NCBI GenBank assembly: GCA_017305455.1
Contig: JAFKKO010000133.1
Coordinates: 1-64,000, forward strand
DNA: 64,000 bases
From: Hyphomicrobiales bacterium
GTDB lineage: Bacteria; Pseudomonadota; Alphaproteobacteria; Rhizobiales; Xanthobacteraceae
Reading direction: 5' to 3'
The position numbers and the translations under genes were made by a program. This document shows, one piece after another, positions 1 to 7,971 of the stretch. The notes beneath the pieces were generated by a model. It had not been told where the DNA came from. It was given only the letters and a program-made list of their open reading frames with translations, and did not search any database. Every line of letters begins with the position of its first letter. Position 1 is the first letter of the stretch.

Positions 1-455
1 CCGATCGGTCCGACCGCGCAGGTGACGTCGCCGAGCGACAGCACGGGGATGCCGCGGCTTCTGCCGAACGCCAGCACGGCGATCACGCAGCCGAGGAATC
101 CGCCGTGAAACGACATGCCGCCCTTCCACAGTTCGAAAATCTCCATCGGGTGCCGGGCAAAATAGTCCGGATTGTAGAACAGCACGTAGCCGGTGCGACC
201 GCCGAGGATGATGCCGAGCGTCACCCAGAGGATGAAATCGTCGAAATCGGCCGGAGTCATCGGCGCCGGGCCGCCCCACAGTTTTTCGTTGCGGATGATG
301 CTGCGCGCATAGAGCCAGCCGAGCACGATGCCGCCGATATAGGCCAGCGCGTACCAGCGGATCGCGATCGGGCCGAGCGCGATCGCGATCGGATCGAACA
401 CCGGATAGGTCATCACAAGGGGCAAGGCGGGCAGCGCTGCGGCGAGGACAGGCAT
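1..455 (-). CDS. lgt: Prolipoprotein diacylglyceryl transferase, 5' part (runs off the left edge)
   Basis: Lgt is an inner-membrane enzyme that moves diacylglycerol from phosphatidylglycerol to the lipobox Cys of prolipoproteins. About 151 N-terminal codons are present; the rest lies beyond base 1. The translation begins [20 protein letters not shown], continues with [19 protein letters not shown] in the first membrane segment, and contains the Lgt-typical stretches [12 protein letters not shown] and [13 protein letters not shown], the latter holding the conserved active-site His of the family. The start at 455 gives the expected short N-terminus; an internal ATG 14 codons later is an alternative. 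It is divergent from ubiK. Identity is clear; only the C-terminal half is missing. Confidence 0.93.
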   Translation of the reverse strand, partial: MPVLAAALPALPLVMTYPVFDPIAIALGPIAIRWYALAYIGGIVLGWLYARSIIRNEKLWGGPAPMTPADFDDFILWVTLGIILGGRTGYVLFYNPDYFARHPMEIFELWKGGMSFHGGFLGCVIAVLAFGRSRGIPVLSLGDVTCAVGPI

Positions 456-627
456 GAACGAACGATCCTGCGAACGCGGCCAAATCACCGCGCTTTCGTC
501 ATGGCGGCTGGGGCGGGGTCAAGTCAAGCAGGGGAGTCCGGTCCTGTGGCATCTTGCATGCGGCGGGCGCGATCCCCATTGTTCAGGCAAGCGTCGCAAT
601 GTTGCAGCATTTCCGGAGACCCGAGGC

Positions 628-891
628 ATGACCCAGAGCACCAACCGCATTTTCGACGAGATCGGGCGCCTGATGAACGACGCGGCCGGCGCCGCGCAGG
701 GCGTCAAGCGCGAGGTCGATACCGTGATCCGCAATCAGGCCGAGCGGATCCTGCGCGATCTCGATCTGGTCAAGCGCGAGGAGTTCGAGGCGGTGAAGGA
801 CATGGCGCGCCTCGCCCGCGAGGAGAACGAGGCGCTGAAAGCGCGGATCGCCGCGCTGGAGGCCAAAGCGATCGGTTCGCCCGGAGGCTAG
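628..891 (+). CDS. ubiK: UbiK-family ubiquinone biosynthesis accessory factor (BMFP/YqiC-like)
   Basis: A small coiled-coil protein of 87 aa. In gammaproteobacteria UbiK assists ubiquinone synthesis in the soluble Ubi complex, and the related YqiC/BMFP protein promotes membrane fusion in vitro. The sequence is almost entirely helical: an N-terminal amphipathic part (IFDEIGRLMNDAAGAAQGVK) is followed by a predicted trimeric coiled coil (REEFEAVKDMARLAREENEA, then LKARIAALEAK), matching the family in length and order. ATG 628 was chosen over upstream in-frame starts because the family begins right there and a GGAGA-type ribosome site lies just upstream. Divergent from lgt, a pairing common in related genomes. 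Confidence 0.85.
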   Translation: MTQSTNRIFDEIGRLMNDAAGAAQGVKREVDTVIRNQAERILRDLDLVKREEFEAVKDMARLAREENEALKARIAALEAKAIGSPGG

Positions 892-892
892 A

Positions 893-940
893 GCCTGATC
901 CGGAAAAACGTAAAGCGGTGTTCCGGCAGCATCATGCTAG
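893..940. repeat. Degenerate dispersed palindrome
   Basis: Between ubiK and the HD-GYP gene, an inverted repeat pairs TGATCCGGAA (about 896-905) with TTCCGG and ATCA (921-935). It resembles the short intergenic palindromes that end in atcatgct and recur in Bradyrhizobium-type genomes. The family assignment is from memory, not from a search. Confidence 0.4.
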
Positions 941-979
941 AATGATAGGCTGAGGCGCGAAGGCGGCTCGCCTCACGCT

Positions 980-2068
980 TCAGGTGCCGAAGGCCACCGG
1001 GCGGAAGGCATACAGCAGGTGCATGTCGATCTTGCCCTTGAGGCCCTCCATCACCGCGAAGGCGCTTGCGGGCGACATCGGCGGGCTGTCGAGCCGATCT
1101 TCGACCAGCATGGAGAAAATGTCGGCGATGGTGATCATCCGCACGAGATCGGAGATTTCCTCGCCCTTCAACCCGTCCGGATAGCCCGAGCCGTCGAGCA
1201 TCTCGTGATGATGCAGCACGACGTCGAGCATTTCGCGGGGAAAGTCGCTGTGTGATTTCAGCACGTCGTAGCCGATCTGCGCATGCTTGGAGAGTTCGAT
1301 TTCCTCGCGCGGGGTCAGGGCTTCGGTCTTGTTGAGGATCGACAGCGGAATATAGGCCTTGCCGACATCATGGATCAGCGCGGCGCGGACCAGGCGGCGC
1401 TGGTCGTCCTCGCGCATGTTGAGATGCTGCGCGAATGCCACCGCATAACCGGTGACCAGCAGGCAGTGCCGGTAACTGCGGGCGTGATGCTTATTGACGG
1501 CCATCAGCCACTCGCGGATCGAGGTGCGCTTCAGCGCCTTGAGGATTCTGGTCTCCGCCCGCATCACGTCGTCGAGGGTCAGGGGCTCGCCGGCCGGCAG
1601 CTTCTCGAAAATCTTCACCATGACTGCGGTTGCCGCGCTGACGCCGGCCTTCAGCGCTTCGGCGCTCGAGGTCGCCTCCTCGGCGGTCTCCGGGAAAGAG
1701 GCGCGGATGCGCTGCAGGATGGCGTCCGAATCGAACGGCCAGCGGATGGTGTCGGTGGCGCCGAGCGACCAGGCCTGGGTGGATTCGCGGTGCATCCCTT
1801 CGGCCAGCACGAACAAGCGGGGTAGCGCCTGGTAAGTCTTGTGGGTCAGCTTGCGGCGGATAGCCTGCACGCTGCCGACGGAGCTGAGATCGATATCGAC
1901 CACCACGCCGACATAATTGTCGGTCGGGTTGTCAGGAATGTCCTGCGTCGAAATCTGATCGACGTCGCCGACATTCTGCAGAATGCTGGCCAGATCGTCG
2001 CTCAGATCGGGACGATCCGATGCCAGGAGCACACGCCTTCTGGCGGGCATCCGTTGTGCCAAACCCAT
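980..2068 (-). CDS. HD-GYP domain protein with degenerate receiver-like N-terminus (probable c-di-GMP phosphodiesterase)
   Basis: 362 aa. Residues about 10-125 look like a response-regulator receiver fold (VLLASDRPDL, VVVDIDLSS, LFVLAEG) without a clear full acidic pocket. Residues about 195-330 form an HD-GYP domain with the metal-binding HD in LIHDVGK (233-234) and HHHEMLDGSGYPDGL (286-300), which carries the GYP signature. HD-GYP enzymes hydrolyse c-di-GMP to pGpG or GMP, so a role in biofilm, motility or stress switching is likely. The residues needed for catalysis appear intact. It is divergent from rplY across a 263-base gap and has no partner histidine kinase nearby. What the N-terminal domain senses is unknown. 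Confidence 0.82.
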   Translation of the reverse strand: MGLAQRMPARRRVLLASDRPDLSDDLASILQNVGDVDQISTQDIPDNPTDNYVGVVVDIDLSSVGSVQAIRRKLTHKTYQALPRLFVLAEGMHRESTQAWSLGATDTIRWPFDSDAILQRIRASFPETAEEATSSAEALKAGVSAATAVMVKIFEKLPAGEPLTLDDVMRAETRILKALKRTSIREWLMAVNKHHARSYRHCLLVTGYAVAFAQHLNMREDDQRRLVRAALIHDVGKAYIPLSILNKTEALTPREEIELSKHAQIGYDVLKSHSDFPREMLDVVLHHHEMLDGSGYPDGLKGEEISDLVRMITIADIFSMLVEDRLDSPPMSPASAFAVMEGLKGKIDMHLLYAFRPVAFGT

Positions 2069-2284
2069 AGTGCCTCTTCTGGGGCGTGAGACCGAGTTCC
2101 GCCAAGTTCCGATAAAACAGTTTCAGAACTCTTGAGAATTGTAACTATTTGCCGGTCGGCGGTAGCCGGCTGCTCCGGTCCGCGGCTTTTTGGCCGGCGT
2201 TCCTTGTCATTTCGGGTCCGAGGGGCTAAGAACCGCTGCGTTCGCGGCCCCCGCACCCCTGGAGGCTTGCCGCGACGCTTGAGT

Positions 2285-2310
2285 GGGCCGCAACGCGGCC
2301 CTTAACTTTT
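2285..2310 (+). promoter_or_regulatory. GC-rich hairpin in the rplY leader
   Basis: A perfect 7-bp stem GGGCCGC-AAC-GCGGCCC (2285-2301) is followed by TTAACTTTTG, about 30 bases before the rplY start. It looks like a terminator or attenuator stem. As the upstream neighbour points the other way, a leader/attenuation role for rplY is the simplest reading. Confidence 0.4.
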
Positions 2311-2331
2311 GTAAAAACAAGGACTTATCAA

Positions 2332-3005
2332 ATGGCGACCGTCAAGGAATTGAAGGCGACCGCTCGTCCGAAGGCCGGCAAGGGGGCCGCTCGGGCTGAA
2401 CGTCGCGCGGGCCGTGTTCCGGCCGTGATCTATGGCGACAACAAATCCCCGCTCACCATCTCGCTCGATGACGCCGAAGCTTTCTGACCACGGTGTTCGA
2501 CATCGAGCTCGAAGGCAACAAGCACCGCGTGATTCCGCGCGATTTGTCGTTGGACCCGGTGCGCGACTTCCCGCTTCACGTCGATTTCCTCCGTCTTGGC
2601 CATGGCGCGAAGATCCGCGTCAGCGTTCCGCTGCATCTGCTGAACGGCGAAACCTCGCCGGGCGTCAAGCGTGGCGGCGCGGTGAACATCGTCACCCACA
2701 CCATCGAGCTCGAAGCGCCGGCGGACAACATCCCGCAGTATCTCGAGGCCGATATCGGCAAGCTCGACATTGCCGGCTCGCTGCATCTCGGCGAGATCAA
2801 GCTGCCGGCAGGCGTGAAGGCTCTGACCCGTGAGGACGCCACGCTGGTCACCATCGTGCCGCCGTCGGGCTACGCCGAAGAACAGAAGGCCGCCGCGGCT
2901 CCTGCGGCCGGTGCGGCTCCCGCGGCCGGTGCGGCTCCTGCGGCCGGCGCCCCTGCAGCCGGCGCGGCCAAGGCTCCCGCCGCCGGTGGCGACAAGAAGA
3001 AGTAA
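2332..3005 (+). pseudogene. rplY: 50S ribosomal protein L25 (Ctc family), broken by a small deletion/frameshift
   Basis: L25 binds 5S rRNA; this is the long Ctc form with a TL5 C-terminal domain. Reading from ATG 2332 gives [20 protein letters not shown] and on to DDAEAF, then stops at TGA 2485-2487 after 51 codons. The rest of the protein is open in another frame (+2) from about 2481 to 3005: [28 protein letters not shown], then an Ala/Pro-rich tail. From memory of relatives, about 9-11 residues (of the type LRxRILAGR) are missing between DDAE and FLTTVF, so a deletion of roughly 28-31 bases not divisible by three lies at about 2476-2484. The 3' part has a possible internal start at 2493, but the 5S-binding N-terminal domain would be split. 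rplY is dispensable in E. coli, so a true null mutant is possible; an assembly error is equally possible. Confidence 0.85.
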
Positions 3006-3022
3006 GCGACGACCTGGTGGAG

Positions 3023-3079
3023 CGGATTTGGCATTCGCGAACCGCTTGAGTGAGGTTCGCAACGCGAATGTCAAATCCG
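3023..3079. repeat. Large imperfect hairpin between rplY and pth
   Basis: CGGATTTGGCATTCGCG (3023-3039) pairs with CGCGAATGTCAAATCCG (3063-3079) over 17 bases with one G-T type pair; AACC/GGTT extends the stem inward. No T-run follows, so it is read as an intergenic palindrome rather than a classic terminator. Confidence 0.6.
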
Positions 3080-3115
3080 AAGCTCCGCGAGAAATTGTCG
3101 TTTCTCGAGACCTTT

Positions 3116-3169
3116 CGAATCCGAAGTTCGTTCGGAAGATGCCGCGACATGAAACGAACTTCGGATTCG
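3116..3169. repeat. Perfect 17-bp inverted repeat upstream of pth
   Basis: CGAATCCGAAGTTCGTT (3116-3132) is the exact reverse complement of AACGAACTTCGGATTCG (3153-3169), with a 20-base loop. It ends 13 bases before the pth start codon and would fold in the pth leader if transcription starts upstream. Confidence 0.7.
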
Positions 3170-3182
3170 GGACACGAGTGCC

Positions 3183-3803
3183 ATGCGCCTGTTTGTCGGA
3201 CTGGGCAATCCCGGATCGAAGTATCATGGCAACCGGCACAACATCGGATTCATGGCGGTTGACGATATTGCGCGGCGTCATGGTTTCGCACCGTGGCGCC
3301 GTCGCTTTCAGGGCGAGACCGCCGAAGGCACGCTCGATCGCGAGCGCGTCATCCTGCTCAAGCCCGCGACCTACATGAACGAGTCAGGACGTGCCGTGGC
3401 CGAGGCCGCGAATTTCTTCAAGCTTGGGCAAGGCGACATCGTGGTGTTTCATGATGAACTCGATCTGCCGCCGGCGAAGCTGCGGATCAAGACCGGCGGG
3501 GGGCATGCCGGACACAATGGTTTGCGCTCGATCTCGGCGCATGTCGGCAACGACTATCATCGTGTGCGGCTCGGCATCGGTCATCCCGGCATCAAGGAAC
3601 TGGTGCACGCTTATGTACTGAGCGATTTCGCCAAGGCCGAACGACCGTGGGTCGAGGCGCTCTGCGATGCGGTCGCCGACAACGCGGCCCTGATCGCGAC
3701 CGGCAAGGAAGGCACGTTCCAGAACAAGGTGCATCTGGCGATGGATGCGAAGGGTTTTGGAGCAAAGGATGGCGACGAGGGCGGGTCGACGTCCGCGACG
3801 TGA
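3183..3803 (+). CDS. pth: Peptidyl-tRNA hydrolase
   Basis: Pth cleaves the ester bond of peptidyl-tRNAs dropped from ribosomes and recycles tRNA. The 206-aa protein has the family pattern: [20 protein letters not shown] with the catalytic His in [17 protein letters not shown], the acidic motif [14 protein letters not shown], and [13 protein letters not shown] for tRNA binding. Length fits the bacterial norm of about 190-210, with a short polar C-terminal tail. It sits between rplY and ychF in the same direction; the order rplY-pth-ychF is conserved in alphaproteobacteria. Confidence 0.95.
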   Translation: MRLFVGLGNPGSKYHGNRHNIGFMAVDDIARRHGFAPWRRRFQGETAEGTLDRERVILLKPATYMNESGRAVAEAANFFKLGQGDIVVFHDELDLPPAKLRIKTGGGHAGHNGLRSISAHVGNDYHRVRLGIGHPGIKELVHAYVLSDFAKAERPWVEALCDAVADNAALIATGKEGTFQNKVHLAMDAKGFGAKDGDEGGSTSAT

Positions 3804-3830
3804 TCGAAAATAGCCGTTCTCGTCATGGCG

Positions 3831-3898
3831 GGCGAAGCGAACAATCCAGAGTGATCGAAGCGTGGATTGCTTCGTCGCTTCGCTTCTCGCAGTGACGG
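3831..3898. repeat. Dispersed intergenic palindrome (cgtcatggcg...cagtgacg type)
   Basis: An inverted repeat in which cgtcatggcgggcgaagcga and caatcca are mirrored by tggattgcttcgtcgctt and cagtgacg. This type (gtcattgcgag...gaagcgac...caatcc) is widespread between genes in Bradyrhizobium-like and other genomes. It sits between pth and ychF, ending about 20 bases before the ychF start. Confidence 0.6.
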
Positions 3899-3918
3899 CA
3901 AGACAGATCGAGGATGCG

Positions 3919-5016
3919 ATGGGATTCAAATGCGGTATCGTCGGGCTGCCGAATGTCGGCAAGTCCACGCTGTTCAATGCGCTGACGGAGACGGCGGCGG
4001 CGCAGGCGGCGAATTATCCGTTCTGCACCATCGAGCCGAATGTCGGCGCAGTGGCGGTGCCCGATCCGCGGCTCGACAAGCTCGCCGAGGTTGCCAAATC
4101 GGCGCAGATCATCCCGACCCAGCTCACCTTCGTCGACATCGCGGGTCTGGTGAAAGGCGCGTCGAAGGGCGAGGGCCTCGGCAACCAGTTTCTCGCCACC
4201 ATCCGCGAGGTCGATGCGGTGGCGCATGTGGTGCGCTGCTTCGAGGATTCCGACATCACCCATGTCGAGGGCAAGATCGCGCCGCTCGCCGATATCGAGA
4301 CCATCGAGACCGAGCTGATGCTGGCCGATCTCGAAAGCCTCGAGAAGCGCATCGACAACCTCAGCAAGAAAGCCAAGGGCGGCGACAAGGAATCCAAGGA
4401 GCAGCTCGATCTGGTCGATCGCGCGCTGACGCTGTTGCGCGACGGGCGGCCTGCGCGTTTTCTCGAGCTCAAGCCGGAGGAGGAGCGCGCGTTCCGCATG
4501 CTCGGGCTGCTGACGTCAAAGCCGGTGCTGTATGTCTGCAACGTCGAGGAGGGCGCGGCGGCCAGCGGCAACGCATTCTCCCAGCAGGTGTTCGAGCACG
4601 CCAGCAAAGAAGGCGCGGTCGCCGTCGTCATCTCCGCCAAGATCGAATCCGAGATCGCGACGCTGTCGCGCGAGGAGCGTACCGAATTTCTCGATACGCT
4701 CGGGCTGAAAGAAGCCGGTCTCGACCGCCTGATCCGTGCCGGCTACGAACTGCTGCATCTCATCACCTATTTCACGGTCGGTCCGAAGGAAGCGCGCGCC
4801 TGGACGATTACCAGGAACACCAAGGCGCCGGCTGCGGCGGGTGTGATCCACACCGACTTCGAGAAGGGCTTCATCCGCGCCGAAACCATCGCCTATGACG
4901 ACTACGTCAAGCTGGGCGGCGAGGCTGGTGCGCGGGATGCCGGCAAGCTGCGGCTGGAAGGCAAGGAGTATGTGGTCGCCGACGGCGACGTGATGCACTT
5001 CCGCTTCAATACCTAA
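3919..5016 (+). CDS. ychF: Redox-regulated ATPase YchF (Obg-like ATPase)
   Basis: YchF/OLA1 is a ribosome-associated P-loop NTPase that prefers ATP and dampens oxidative-stress responses. The 365-aa protein shows the G1 loop GLPNVGKST, switch regions ending in VDIAGLVKGASKGEGLGNQF (G3), the NxxE-type G4 region YVCNVEEG that explains ATP preference, and a C-terminal TGS domain (ITYFTVGPKEARAWTI, then HTDFEKGFIRAE). The start at 3919 gives the invariant MGFKCGIVGLPN; upstream in-frame codons fall in the intergenic repeat. Full length, no lesions seen. Confidence 0.96.
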   Translation: MGFKCGIVGLPNVGKSTLFNALTETAAAQAANYPFCTIEPNVGAVAVPDPRLDKLAEVAKSAQIIPTQLTFVDIAGLVKGASKGEGLGNQFLATIREVDAVAHVVRCFEDSDITHVEGKIAPLADIETIETELMLADLESLEKRIDNLSKKAKGGDKESKEQLDLVDRALTLLRDGRPARFLELKPEEERAFRMLGLLTSKPVLYVCNVEEGAAASGNAFSQQVFEHASKEGAVAVVISAKIESEIATLSREERTEFLDTLGLKEAGLDRLIRAGYELLHLITYFTVGPKEARAWTITRNTKAPAAAGVIHTDFEKGFIRAETIAYDDYVKLGGEAGARDAGKLRLEGKEYVVADGDVMHFRFNT

Positions 5017-5070
5017 GACTGATTGTCACCGCAGCATCGGCAGTCGCGGGCGGCGCGCGCTGACAAGACG

Positions 5071-5373
5071 TCAGTATTGCGGGCCGTGATCGCCTTGCTC
5101 GCGGATCGCGCCGAGGTGCTCGTTGATACGGAAGATGATCAGGACGAATTCCGCGCCGATACGTGCGAAGATCACGCCGACCAAAATGCTGACGAGGGTG
5201 GAGAGCACCATGATCAGGCCGCCGAACGGGCTGATCGCCATGTGTATCAGTCCCGCGAAAATCCCTGAAATGCCGAACAGGATGATGAGCGCGATCACCA
5301 GCCAGTAGAACGACTTGATGATGGTGGGGGTGATGAATCGATCCCACTGGAAAAGGTCTTTGATCTGGAACAT
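5071..5373 (-). CDS. DUF4282 small membrane protein
   Basis: 100 aa with two long hydrophobic segments, about residues 18-45 (IIKSFYWLVIALIILFGISG) and 50-75 (GGLIMVLSTLVSILVGVIFA), followed by a conserved RIGAEFVLIIFRINEHL and a polar tail. This is the arrangement of DUF4282 proteins, whose function is unknown. The start at 5373 is set by a GGAGATCAGCG ribosome site; the longer open frame upstream is not needed. Convergent with ychF. Confidence 0.75.
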   Translation of the reverse strand: MFQIKDLFQWDRFITPTIIKSFYWLVIALIILFGISGIFAGLIHMAISPFGGLIMVLSTLVSILVGVIFARIGAEFVLIIFRINEHLGAIREQGDHGPQY

Positions 5374-5584
5374 CGCTGATCTCCTTCCTCCTGCGGCGCG
5401 CACTTGTCGCATGATGCGTGATGTCAGGGAAGCGTCTTGCGCCAAAGAAGCGCGTGGAAATCTTCCCGGAATGCCATGCTCTGTCCGCAATTTCATCGGG
5501 CGTGCCGTCCACGGCATGGCTGATCCGCGGCGAAGCGCTTGAGGCGGACGTGTCATATGGCACACTCGGGGTTCGCTGCGCGGT

Positions 5585-6052
5585 GTGCCGATGACGCTGT
5601 TTTTTGAAGATTTCACCCCCGGCTCTTTCGGCTGTTTCGGCCCCTGCCATGTGTCGCGGGAAGATATCATCGCGTTCGCTTCCGAATTCGATGCCCAGCC
5701 GATGCACCTCGACGAGGAGGCGGCGAATCGCTCGCTGCTGAAAGGGCTGGCCGGTTCGGGCTGGCACTTGTGCGCGATCGCCTCGCGGATGTCCTATGAC
5801 GGTTTCCTGCATCGCACCGCCGTGCTCGGCTCGCCCGGCGTCAACGAGGTGAAATGGCTGTCGCCGCTGCGCCCCGGTGACGACCTGATGCTGGATGTCG
5901 ACATCGAAAGTAGCCGGCCCTCGTCGAGCCGGTCCGACTGCGGTGTGGTTGATGTTGTCGAGACGATCCGCAATGCGGCAGGCCAGACGCTGCTCAGCTT
6001 GCGGATGCCGTTGACGGTGCAGCGGCGCGATAGGCCGGGAGTATCCTCATGA
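5585..6052 (+). CDS. MaoC-like hotdog-fold protein (probable enoyl-CoA hydratase type)
   Basis: About 155 aa with a single hotdog domain. MaoC proteins usually hydrate enoyl-CoA esters. Visible motifs are FASEFDAQPMHLDEEAA, which holds the Asp/His pair of the MaoC active site (Dxx..H), followed by SGWHLCAIASRM and VKWLSPLRPGDDL. Start is either GTG 5585 or ATG 5591. It overlaps the next gene by ATGA, so the two are co-transcribed; such paired half-size hotdog proteins often form heterodimers, which is an inference here. The natural substrate is not readable from sequence. Confidence 0.8.
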   Translation: MPMTLFFEDFTPGSFGCFGPCHVSREDIIAFASEFDAQPMHLDEEAANRSLLKGLAGSGWHLCAIASRMSYDGFLHRTAVLGSPGVNEVKWLSPLRPGDDLMLDVDIESSRPSSSRSDCGVVDVVETIRNAAGQTLLSLRMPLTVQRRDRPGVSS

Positions 6053-6525
6053 GTTATTTCGAGGACCTCATGCCGGGCGATCATCGCGAGATCGGCTCCT
6101 ACGTCTTCACCGCCGAGAACATCGCTGCCTTCGCGCGGCAGTTCGATCCACAGCCGTTTCACCTCGACGAGTACGCGGGGCGCGCCTCGATTGCCGGTGG
6201 ATTGTCGGCGTCCGGATGGCATGTCTGCGCGGCATGGATGAAAGTGATGGTCGCCGATTTCACCCGCGCGGCGACGGAATGCGCGGCGCGCGGCGAGACG
6301 CCGGCCACGCCCGGTCCGTCTCCTGGCTTTCGCGATCTGAAATGGCTGAAGCCGGTGTTCGCCGGTGACATCGTGGCCTACGCGTGGGACGTGCGGTCGA
6401 CCCGCGCCTCGGAATCGCGGCCGCAATGGGGGCTGGTGAATTTCTTCAACACCGGCGTCAACCAGCGCGGCGAACAAGTGTTGTCGTTCGAGGCAACCGT
6501 GTTCATGCCGCGCCGGCGGGCATGA
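6049..6525 (+). CDS. MaoC-like hotdog-fold protein, partner of the preceding gene
   Basis: 158 aa, a paralog of the gene before it: FARQFDPQPFHLDEYAGRAS gives the active-site Asp and His, followed by SGWHVCAAWMK and LKWLKPVFAGDIV. The ATG overlaps the upstream stop (ATGA), indicating translational coupling. It probably forms a hydratase with its neighbour; some members of this group bind but do not turn over acyl-CoA. A strong convergent hairpin follows at 6535-6560. Confidence 0.82.
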   Translation: MSYFEDLMPGDHREIGSYVFTAENIAAFARQFDPQPFHLDEYAGRASIAGGLSASGWHVCAAWMKVMVADFTRAATECAARGETPATPGPSPGFRDLKWLKPVFAGDIVAYAWDVRSTRASESRPQWGLVNFFNTGVNQRGEQVLSFEATVFMPRRRA

Positions 6526-6534
6526 TACAGCAAA

Positions 6535-6560
6535 ACGCCCTCTCCAAGGGGAGAGGGCGT
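6535..6560 (-). terminator. Hairpin terminator between convergent genes
   Basis: An 11-bp perfect stem ACGCCCTCTCC / GGAGAGGGCGT with loop AAGG. On the minus strand it is followed by TTTTG, so it best serves the minus-strand gene at 6586-6993, though it can stop transcription from both sides. Confidence 0.7.
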
Positions 6561-6585
6561 GCTTGATCCGCCGTCAGGCGATCGG

Positions 6586-6993
6586 TCAATCCTGCAGTTC
6601 GCCGGGTCGCTTCCACTGTGCCAGATTGTCGGCCACCATGCGGGTGGATTTCATCGCGGTCTGGCTCAGCTTGGTGAAGTTGGCCAGTTCGCGCTGAACG
6701 CGCTGACCCTCGTCCTGCATGAAGCTGCGCAGTGTTTCCAGCTCCGCGATCAGGTTGTCGATCTCGGTCGCTGTGGCGCCGGCGACGCGCTGAATCAGCG
6801 TGTTGGCGTTGCTGACTGTGGCTTCAGCAGTTGTGTCGAGTGCGCCGTCCGCATTCGGGGGTGCGGGCGTGCGGCGAAGATAGGCGATATCGTTGCGGAC
6901 GAAATCGCGGATGCCCGCCTCGACGTCCGACACCGCCTTGAGGTCGGCATCCGTTTCAGGCACGTCATGTTTTTCCGGTAGGGCTGCATTCAT
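6586..6993 (-). CDS. Hypothetical helical protein
   Basis: 135 aa, acidic N-terminus, no signal peptide or membrane segment. Residues about 25-125 are predicted mostly helical (IRDFVRNDIAYLRR, NLIAELETLRSFMQDEGQRV, LANFTKLSQTAMKSTRMVAD). The start at 6993 has an AGGAGAC ribosome site. It looks like a conserved small cytosolic protein of the Bradyrhizobium group; no function is assigned. Confidence 0.65.
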   Translation of the reverse strand: MNAALPEKHDVPETDADLKAVSDVEAGIRDFVRNDIAYLRRTPAPPNADGALDTTAEATVSNANTLIQRVAGATATEIDNLIAELETLRSFMQDEGQRVQRELANFTKLSQTAMKSTRMVADNLAQWKRPGELQD

Positions 6994-7205
6994 CGGCTGT
7001 CTCCTGTTGGCGGATTGTCCCCCGCACGACGAAGTCACCGGCGCATCAGTCCAGCCGATCATGACGATAACACGGCCAATCTGCGGCGAGGCCCGCACGA
7101 TTCACCGGCATCAAAGTGGGACACATGGCGCTTCGATGCGCGGCGTGCGTCGGAACCCGGCCGGCGTGCCGGGCGTTCTGTGTTTGAAAGACGCGGAGGC
7201 CGCTC

Positions 7206-7385
7206 ATGACGAAACACATCCAGCCTGTCCCGGAAGACAATTGCAGTCCGAGCGGTCCGGGCAGCACCCCGCAGGTCGCGATCGACACCACCACGGGACA
7301 TCGCGACGACGAGAAGCGTAATATCGACGAGCAGGGCGACCACGCCAATCTCAGGCAGAACACCAGCCATCGCCGCTCGGGGTGA
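7206..7385 (+). CDS. Small hydrophilic hypothetical protein (59 aa)
   Basis: An open frame of 59 codons preceded by a clear GGAGG ribosome site (GCGGAGGCCGCTC then ATG). The product begins MTKHIQPVPEDN and is polar and probably disordered, rich in Asp, Arg, Gly and Ser, with no Cys pair, membrane segment or known motif. The good ribosome site and fitting codon use are the only evidence that it is real. Confidence 0.5.
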   Translation: MTKHIQPVPEDNCSPSGPGSTPQVAIDTTTGHRDDEKRNIDEQGDHANLRQNTSHRRSG

Positions 7386-7511
7386 GGGACGTCTTTAAGA
7401 TTTTGTAAACCTTAAAGGGCGGGCGCGAGTGGCTGGGCCGGACTCATGGAAAGGCGCGCATCGAGCAGCCGCGTGATCAGTGTGGCGATTTGTTTGCCAC
7501 GGTCGCGTCAG

Positions 7512-7868
7512 TCAGGATCTGGCTTTCTTCTTTACGACTTTCTTCGCCGTCTTCTTGCTGGAGGCAGTCGTCTGGGAAGGGACGCCATTCTTTGCGCCGG
7601 TGACTGCCGTTTCGGTGATGCGCCTGATCGCCCGGGCGTAACTGTCGGCGATGTTGTCGGCCGACATTTGCAGCCGCCGGATCGCGGCACTGCCTTCCTC
7701 CGCCGCCTGCCTGGCGATCTGCTTGTAGCGCTGCCGCGCTTCACCATCCTTGGTCCTGGCGGCGAGGGTGTTGTAGTGGTCGCGCGTGCTCCTGACCGCG
7801 GCCGTCAAGGCCTTGTGCTGCTGTTTCGCAAGCTTCCGGATCACGGCATCCAGATCAGTGCCCGCCAT
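7512..7868 (-). CDS. Hypothetical helical protein with Lys-rich, histone-H1-like tail
   Basis: 118 aa. Residues 1-90 are predicted helical (DLDAVIRKLAKQQHKALTAA, ARQRYKQIARQAAEEGSAAI), and the last ~20 residues are basic (SSKKTAKKVVKKKARS). Such tails occur on phasins and on nucleoid proteins; neither role can be assigned. No signal peptide. The same orientation as the next gene with a 100-base gap. Confidence 0.6.
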   Translation of the reverse strand: MAGTDLDAVIRKLAKQQHKALTAAVRSTRDHYNTLAARTKDGEARQRYKQIARQAAEEGSAAIRRLQMSADNIADSYARAIRRITETAVTGAKNGVPSQTTASSKKTAKKVVKKKARS

Positions 7869-7971
7869 GGTTCAGTCCCCGATCACGAGATGAAAATATT
7901 CAAAGACCACGTAGCAGCAGTTGAAGGAGTGTTGCAAACGACTTGTCGCGGCAGATGTCGAGAGTTGCAGG

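Noticed and set aside
5400..5590. Minus-strand N-terminal extension of the DUF4282 protein
   Set aside because: The start at 5373 has a ribosome site and the extension is without family homology.
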